NCBI GenBank assembly: GCA_020632695.1
Contig: JACKFB010000008.1
Span: 200,281-264,280 of the forward strand
Length of the DNA: 64,000 nucleotides
From: Deltaproteobacteria bacterium
Lineage (GTDB): Bacteria > Myxococcota_A > UBA9042 > PHBI01 > JACKFB01
Direction of reading: 5' to 3'
The position numbers and the translations under genes were made by a program. Positions 59,494 through 64,000 of this stretch are shown here, one piece after another. The stretch's first letter is position 1; the number at the start of each line of letters is the position of its first letter. Under the pieces are notes generated by a model that was given only the letters and a program-made list of their open reading frames with translations, did no database searches and was not told the origin of the DNA.

Positions 59494-62400
59494 GCAGCTC
59501 CGTCCTCAATCGCCGGGAGCGCGAGTTCCACGAGACCTGGCTCGGCATGGTGCAGCCGGTCGAGGGCCTGGTCCTCAGCGCGCCGCCGCTGGTCGAGGCT
59601 CAGTGCGCCATGCACCAGTCTCCGCACACCCAGCACGAGCTGCTGGCCCGGCTCGGTGAGGCCGACGCGGACGGCGAGCGCCGCCTGACCGATCTGCGCG
59701 GATTTCTCAGTGGGTTCCTGGGTTGGGACGACAGCGTCCTGCTGGGCCCGGAGGCCATCCCCGACGGGCTGGAGCTCTACGTGCCCGAGGGCCACCAGCT
59801 CATCCGGCCCACCTTCGCGCTGCGCGACCCCTTCTTCGACGCCTCCGCCGAGCGCCACAAGGACCGCGGCCCGACCCCCGACACCCCGGCCTCCGAGGCT
59901 GGCGCCGACCTCCTGCTGCTGGTCTGGCAGCTCCCCAGCGCCCTGCCCTTCGACTCGCCCGAGACCACCACCGGCGAGTGGCACTACCCCCCCGCCCGCA
60001 AGTTCGAGCGCCTGCTCCGCCACTGCCGCGTCCCCCTGGGCCTGCTGTCGAACGGCGAGGCCCTGCGGCTCTTCTACGCCCCCCACGGCGAGTCCCTCGG
60101 CAGCATCACCTTCCGCCTGTCCGACATGGCCCAGACCGGCGGCCGGCCCATCCTCGACGCGTTCCTGATGCTGCTGACCGCCGACAGCCTCTTCAGCGAC
60201 CCGGACCGGGCGCTCCTGGCGCTGTGCCGCAAGAGCCGCGCCCGTCAGGCCGACGTCACCGAGGAGCTGGCCCGCCAGGTCTTCGAGGCCCTGACGATCC
60301 TGCTCGAGGGCTTCGAGGCCGCCGCCGCCCGGGGCACCGAGGCCGATCGCCGCATCCTCGAAGAGGCGCTCCACGCCGAGGAGAGCCACCTCTACGGAGG
60401 GCTCCTGGCCGTGCTGCTGCGTCTGGTCTTCACCCTCTACGCCGAGGACAACGGCATCCTCCCCGTCGGCCAGCCCGTCTACGCCGAGCACCTCAGCGTG
60501 CTGGGACTCTTCGCCCAGCTCCGCGACGACGCGGGCGCCTGGCCCGAGAGCATGGACCGCCGCTTCGGCGCGTGGCCACGCCTGTTGGCGCTCTTCCGCG
60601 CCATCCACGGCGGCCTCTCCCACGGCGACCTCCAGCTCCCGCCCCGCCGCGGGCGGCTCTTCGACCCCGACGCCTACCCCTTCCTCGAGGGGCGCCCGCT
60701 GGCCGGCGCCGCCCAGGTCGACGCCCGCGCCAACGCGGCGGTACAGACCCCGCGGGTCGACGACGGCACGGTCCACCAGATCCTGGAGCGCCTGCTGATC
60801 CTCGAGGGCCAGCGCCTTTCCTACCGCGCGCTCGACGTCGAGCAGATCGGCTCCGTCTACGAGCGCCTGATGGGCTACCGGGTCGAGCGCCTGGCCGGGC
60901 CCGCCGTCTACGTCAAGGCGGGCAAGACCGGCGCCTGGCTCAGCACCGAGGCCGTCGCCGAGGTGAAGCCGTCCGAGCGCCAGAAGTGGCTGCAGTCCGA
61001 GTGGGGCATGGACAAGGGGCCCGCCACTGCGCTGGCCAAGGCGCTGAGCGGCGCCAGCGACGACGAGGCCATCCTCGACGCCCTCGAGACCTGGCGCCAC
61101 CCCCACAACCCCAGCGGTGACGCCCGCAAGGCTCACGGACGCCTGGTCCTCCAGCCGGGCAAGGAGCGCATCCGCACCAGCAGCCACTACACCCCCCGGA
61201 CGCTCTCGCAACCCATCGTCCAGCGCACCCTCGAGCCCGTCATCGCGGCGCTCGGCGAGGCCCCCACCGCCGAGCAGCTCCTCTCGCTGAAGGTGTGCGA
61301 CCCGGCCATGGGCTCGGGCGCCTTCCTGGTCGAGACCTGCCGCTTTCTGGGCGACCAGGTGGTCAGCGCCTGGGCCCGCCAGGGCGAGCTGGAGAGCATC
61401 GGCCAGCAGACGGGCGACCCCACCGTCCACGCCCGCCGCGTCGTCGCCCAGCGCTGCCTCTACGGCGTCGACAAGAACCGCTTCGCCGTCGACCTCGCCC
61501 GCATGTCCCTGTGGCTGGTGACGCTGGCCAGAGACGAGCCCTTCACCTTCGTCGACCACGCCCTGCGCCACGGCGACACGCTGGTCGGCCTGGACGTCGC
61601 CGCCATCCGCCGCTTCGACTGGGAGGACAACCGCGCCCGCCAGATGGACTTCTTCTACCAGGGTCTCGACGGCGCGATCCTCGACGCCCTGGACAAGCGC
61701 CAGCGCATCCTGGAGCTGGCCGCCGAGGAAGGCGCCGGCATGGCCCAGCAGAAGGAGTCGCTGCTGGAAGAGGCCGAGGCCGCCATGGAGCTTCCCCGGC
61801 TGGTCGGCGACGTCCTGGTCGGCGCGTGGTTCGGGGCGGCGAAGGACAAGGACAAGGACGCCCTGCGACGCGAGCGGCTGGCCGTCATCGCGCCGTGGCT
61901 GGCCGGCGACGAGCCGGCGGTGCGCGTCCCGCCCATGGCGCGTCAGTGGGCCGCCGAGATCCGAGCCCACACTCCGGTCTTCCACTGGCCGCTGGAGTTC
62001 CCCGAGATCTTCCACGCCCGCCGGGCCGACCCGCTGGACGGCGGGGCGCTCAATTCGGTGGCGATGATGGACGCGTTCGTGGGGAATCCGCCCTTTGCTG
62101 GCAAGAACGCCATCAGCGAGGCGAGCGGCGACGACTACATCAAGTGGCTCCAAGTGCTTCATCCGGGCAGTCACGGAAACGCCGACCTGTCCGCCCACTT
62201 CTTCCGTCGGGCTGCTGCGCTGCTAGGTCCTCACGGGAGCCTCGGCCTCATCGCCACCAACACGATCGCCCAGGGTGACACGCGGACAACGGGGCTGCAG
62301 TACCTCGTGGTCGAGGGCGGGTTCCGCATCTATGAAGCGCGCCAGGACCTGCCCTGGCCGGGCGTGGCCGCGGTCACTATCGACGTCGTCCACGCGGCCG

Positions 62401-63572
62401 CGGGTCGACCGGCGGCGCACGTCGGCCAACTTATGCTCGACGGGGCCGCCGTTCCACGCATCAACTCGCGCCTTCTGCCAGCGCTTGAGCGGCCTGACCC
62501 CGTCGCGCTCTCCGCCAACGCGGGGAAGAGCTATCAAGGCTCGATCATCCTGGGAATGGGCTTCACGCTGACCCCGGACGAAAGGTCAGAGCTGGTTGCG
62601 GCAGACCCGCGGAACGCCGAGCGGATCTTCCCGTATATGGGCGGGCAGGAGTTGAACTCGGCTCCGAGGCAGGAACATTCGCGCTACGTCATCAGCTTCG
62701 GGGACCTGTCGCTCGCAGAAGCCGAGCGATGGCCGCTGCTCATCGACCGAGTGCGGAGGCTCGTCAAGCCGGAGCGGGACCAGAACAAGCGGGAGGTTCG
62801 TCGCAAGTACTGGTGGCGGTTCGGCGAGACGGCTCCGGCCCTCTACGCCGCCCTGCGGCCGCTCGACCGCTGCCTCGCGTGCTCGCGTCACAGCAAGCAC
62901 CTCGCGTTCGGGTGGCAGCCCACCGACCGCATCTTCTCCGAGGCGCTCAACATCCTCCCGCTCGATCGCGACAGCCACTTCGCGCTGCTGCAGTCGCGTG
63001 TCCACGAGCGCTGGGCGCGCCTGCTCTCATCGTCCCTCGGAGGCACGCTACGCTACACCGCCAGCGACTGCTTCGAGACCTTCCCATTCCCTTCTGAAAG
63101 CACCCTGGTCGCCGGCAGCAGCCTGGACCGCGCCGGCAAGGCGCTGAGCGACGCGCGCGCCGACTACTGCATCAACCGGAACCAGGGCTTGACCGACACC
63201 TACAACGACCTGAAGGACTCGTCCGTCACGGACCCCGCGGTCGTACACCTCCGCGAGCTTCACCTCGCCGTCGACCGCGCCGTCATCGAGGCCTATGGCT
63301 GGCAGGACGTCCCGGTGCCGCGCAACCCAGGCGCGACCGGCGAGGCCGCTCTGGAGACGATGCGCCTCATCGAGGCGATCCCGCCCTTCACCGACCCGGT
63401 GACCGACGAGGACAAGCGCCTGCACCAGCGCTTCGAGGACGCGGTCATCGACCAGCTCTTCGCGCTCAACGCGGTGCGGGCGGCCGAGGAGGCGCGGCAG
63501 GCGCCGAAGGCCAAGGGCGCGGCCAGGAAGGCCCCGGCCAAGAACACCAAGCAGGGAGCGCTGGACCTATGA
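59490..63572 (+). CDS. drmMI: DISARM adenine-specific DNA methyltransferase DrmMI
   Basis: A 1360-residue N6-adenine methyltransferase of the large type IIG/BREX-like form. The SAM-binding motif I is VCDPAMGSGAFLVETCR (about residue 604) and catalytic motif IV is VGNPPFAGKN (about 866). The N-terminal ~550 residues resemble the helical and target-recognition-linked parts of such enzymes, and residues ~1050-1230 the specificity region. It marks host DNA so that DISARM spares it. The C-terminus is Lys/Ala-rich (KGAARKAPAKNTKQGALDL). ATGA overlaps at both ends show tight coupling with drmD and drmA. Confidence 0.92.
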   Translation: MSSSVLNRREREFHETWLGMVQPVEGLVLSAPPLVEAQCAMHQSPHTQHELLARLGEADADGERRLTDLRGFLSGFLGWDDSVLLGPEAIPDGLELYVPEGHQLIRPTFALRDPFFDASAERHKDRGPTPDTPASEAGADLLLLVWQLPSALPFDSPETTTGEWHYPPARKFERLLRHCRVPLGLLSNGEALRLFYAPHGESLGSITFRLSDMAQTGGRPILDAFLMLLTADSLFSDPDRALLALCRKSRARQADVTEELARQVFEALTILLEGFEAAAARGTEADRRILEEALHAEESHLYGGLLAVLLRLVFTLYAEDNGILPVGQPVYAEHLSVLGLFAQLRDDAGAWPESMDRRFGAWPRLLALFRAIHGGLSHGDLQLPPRRGRLFDPDAYPFLEGRPLAGAAQVDARANAAVQTPRVDDGTVHQILERLLILEGQRLSYRALDVEQIGSVYERLMGYRVERLAGPAVYVKAGKTGAWLSTEAVAEVKPSERQKWLQSEWGMDKGPATALAKALSGASDDEAILDALETWRHPHNPSGDARKAHGRLVLQPGKERIRTSSHYTPRTLSQPIVQRTLEPVIAALGEAPTAEQLLSLKVCDPAMGSGAFLVETCRFLGDQVVSAWARQGELESIGQQTGDPTVHARRVVAQRCLYGVDKNRFAVDLARMSLWLVTLARDEPFTFVDHALRHGDTLVGLDVAAIRRFDWEDNRARQMDFFYQGLDGAILDALDKRQRILELAAEEGAGMAQQKESLLEEAEAAMELPRLVGDVLVGAWFGAAKDKDKDALRRERLAVIAPWLAGDEPAVRVPPMARQWAAEIRAHTPVFHWPLEFPEIFHARRADPLDGGALNSVAMMDAFVGNPPFAGKNAISEASGDDYIKWLQVLHPGSHGNADLSAHFFRRAAALLGPHGSLGLIATNTIAQGDTRTTGLQYLVVEGGFRIYEARQDLPWPGVAAVTIDVVHAAAGRPAAHVGQLMLDGAAVPRINSRLLPALERPDPVALSANAGKSYQGSIILGMGFTLTPDERSELVAADPRNAERIFPYMGGQELNSAPRQEHSRYVISFGDLSLAEAERWPLLIDRVRRLVKPERDQNKREVRRKYWWRFGETAPALYAALRPLDRCLACSRHSKHLAFGWQPTDRIFSEALNILPLDRDSHFALLQSRVHERWARLLSSSLGGTLRYTASDCFETFPFPSESTLVAGSSLDRAGKALSDARADYCINRNQGLTDTYNDLKDSSVTDPAVVHLRELHLAVDRAVIEAYGWQDVPVPRNPGATGEAALETMRLIEAIPPFTDPVTDEDKRLHQRFEDAVIDQLFALNAVRAAEEARQAPKAKGAARKAPAKNTKQGALDL

Positions 63573-64000
63573 GCAGCCGCGACACCGCCCCGGGCATGCC
63601 GGCCGACGCCCGAGAGGCCCGGGACCGCATCGTCCGGGCGCTGGAGGCCGACCTGGTCGGGCCCTTCGCGACGCCTGACCCGAGCGACGGCCCGGACCCG
63701 TCGGCGTCGCCCGAGATCCTGCCGCTCCCCCCCTCCCGTTGGTACCTGACCGGCTTTCTGGCCTGCACCGCCGACCGAGGGGGCGCGGCGGCCGAGGGCG
63801 AGGCGCAGGGCGAGGTCGAGGACGCCGAGCTCGGGGCTGGCGACGACATCGCCGGCGACGACGAGGGCGACCCCGATCCCGAGCCGAAGCGGACGGCATT
63901 CTTCCCGTCGTCGATGGGCATGTCGCTGATCCTGCCTCCCGAGCGCGCCGGCGCGGGCTGGCCGGACACGCTGCGGGTGACGGTGTGCTGGGCGGACTAC
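63569..64000 (+). CDS. drmA: DISARM protein DrmA, N-terminal part (runs off window)
   Basis: The first 144 codons of a gene overlapping drmMI by ATGA. RDRIVRALEADLVGPF, followed by LPLPPSRWYLTGFLACTADR and an acidic stretch, is the typical beginning of DrmA, the helicase-domain protein of the DISARM core. The helicase motifs would lie beyond the window. drmB is expected to follow. Confidence 0.82.
   Translation, partial: MSSRDTAPGMPADAREARDRIVRALEADLVGPFATPDPSDGPDPSASPEILPLPPSRWYLTGFLACTADRGGAAAEGEAQGEVEDAELGAGDDIAGDDEGDPDPEPKRTAFFPSSMGMSLILPPERAGAGWPDTLRVTVCWADY

Noticed and set aside
57538..62198. Two long minus-strand frames opposite drmD and drmMI
   Set aside because: The plus strand carries clear helicase and methylase motifs with ATGA coupling; the antisense frames are low-complexity Gly/Val/Leu.

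Overview
The window is very GC-rich (about 70% by eye), with dense, mostly intact genes and many small lipoproteins. It has an FHA-type sigma54 activator beside a Ser/Thr protein kinase, a GAF histidine kinase, and TolQR/ExbBD and PduO genes. Together these suggest a Myxococcota (deltaproteobacterial) chromosome. That placement is inference from gene content and composition; no rRNA is present.

Layout. 1-19.7 kb is ordinary chromosome. It holds an exported tripeptidyl-peptidase-II-like subtilase, a glutamine-synthetase-like / alpha-beta hydrolase / class I amidotransferase cluster, a GNAT-nitrilase fusion, a PduO cobalamin adenosyltransferase, TruD and lipoproteins. At 19.77 kb lies tRNA-Ala(GGC), followed by a terminator and the first ~36 codons of a tyrosine integrase, cut off abruptly. 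The next 6 kb (20.1-26.4 kb) is accessory. A divergent pair of frameshifted regulators (FHA-sigma54 activator and Ser/Thr kinase) precedes a textbook -24/-12 promoter with two palindromic upstream sites. That promoter reads into an EcsC-like gene, a DUF4258-like gene and, coupled to the latter by an ATGA overlap, a prokaryotic viperin whose C-terminus continues in frame into a CMPK2/thymidylate-kinase-like domain. The viperin part has several single-base frame changes. I regard this as the most interesting locus in the window.

26.4-45.5 kb is again chromosomal: a degenerate P1B-type ATPase, QueG, lipoproteins, an Hpt-like protein, polA, a GAF histidine kinase, ExbB/ExbD, an FtsB-like protein, a GlpT-like transporter, a HAD phosphatase, an RluA-type pseudouridine synthase and a degenerate sigma54-activator-like protein. 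Two diverged copies of a ~154-bp repeat sit at 14.5 kb and 41.4 kb. Each is inserted exactly at a TGA stop codon and flanked by a TGA direct repeat.

At 45.58 kb is tRNA-Ala(CGC), again followed by a terminator and by an intact integrase homologous to the remnant at 20 kb. This starts a second island that runs off the window. It carries an excisionase-like gene, a zinc-finger/TOPRIM/P-loop primase-helicase (with a perfect 22-bp-arm hairpin inside its coding sequence), a ThsB-type TIR protein with a glycine-zipper tail, a cysteine-motif protein, and a class 1 DISARM anti-phage operon (drmC-drmD-drmMI-drmA, all coupled by ATGA overlaps; drmA is cut by the window edge). Both tRNA-Ala loci therefore appear to have acted as landing sites for related integrases carrying defence cargo.
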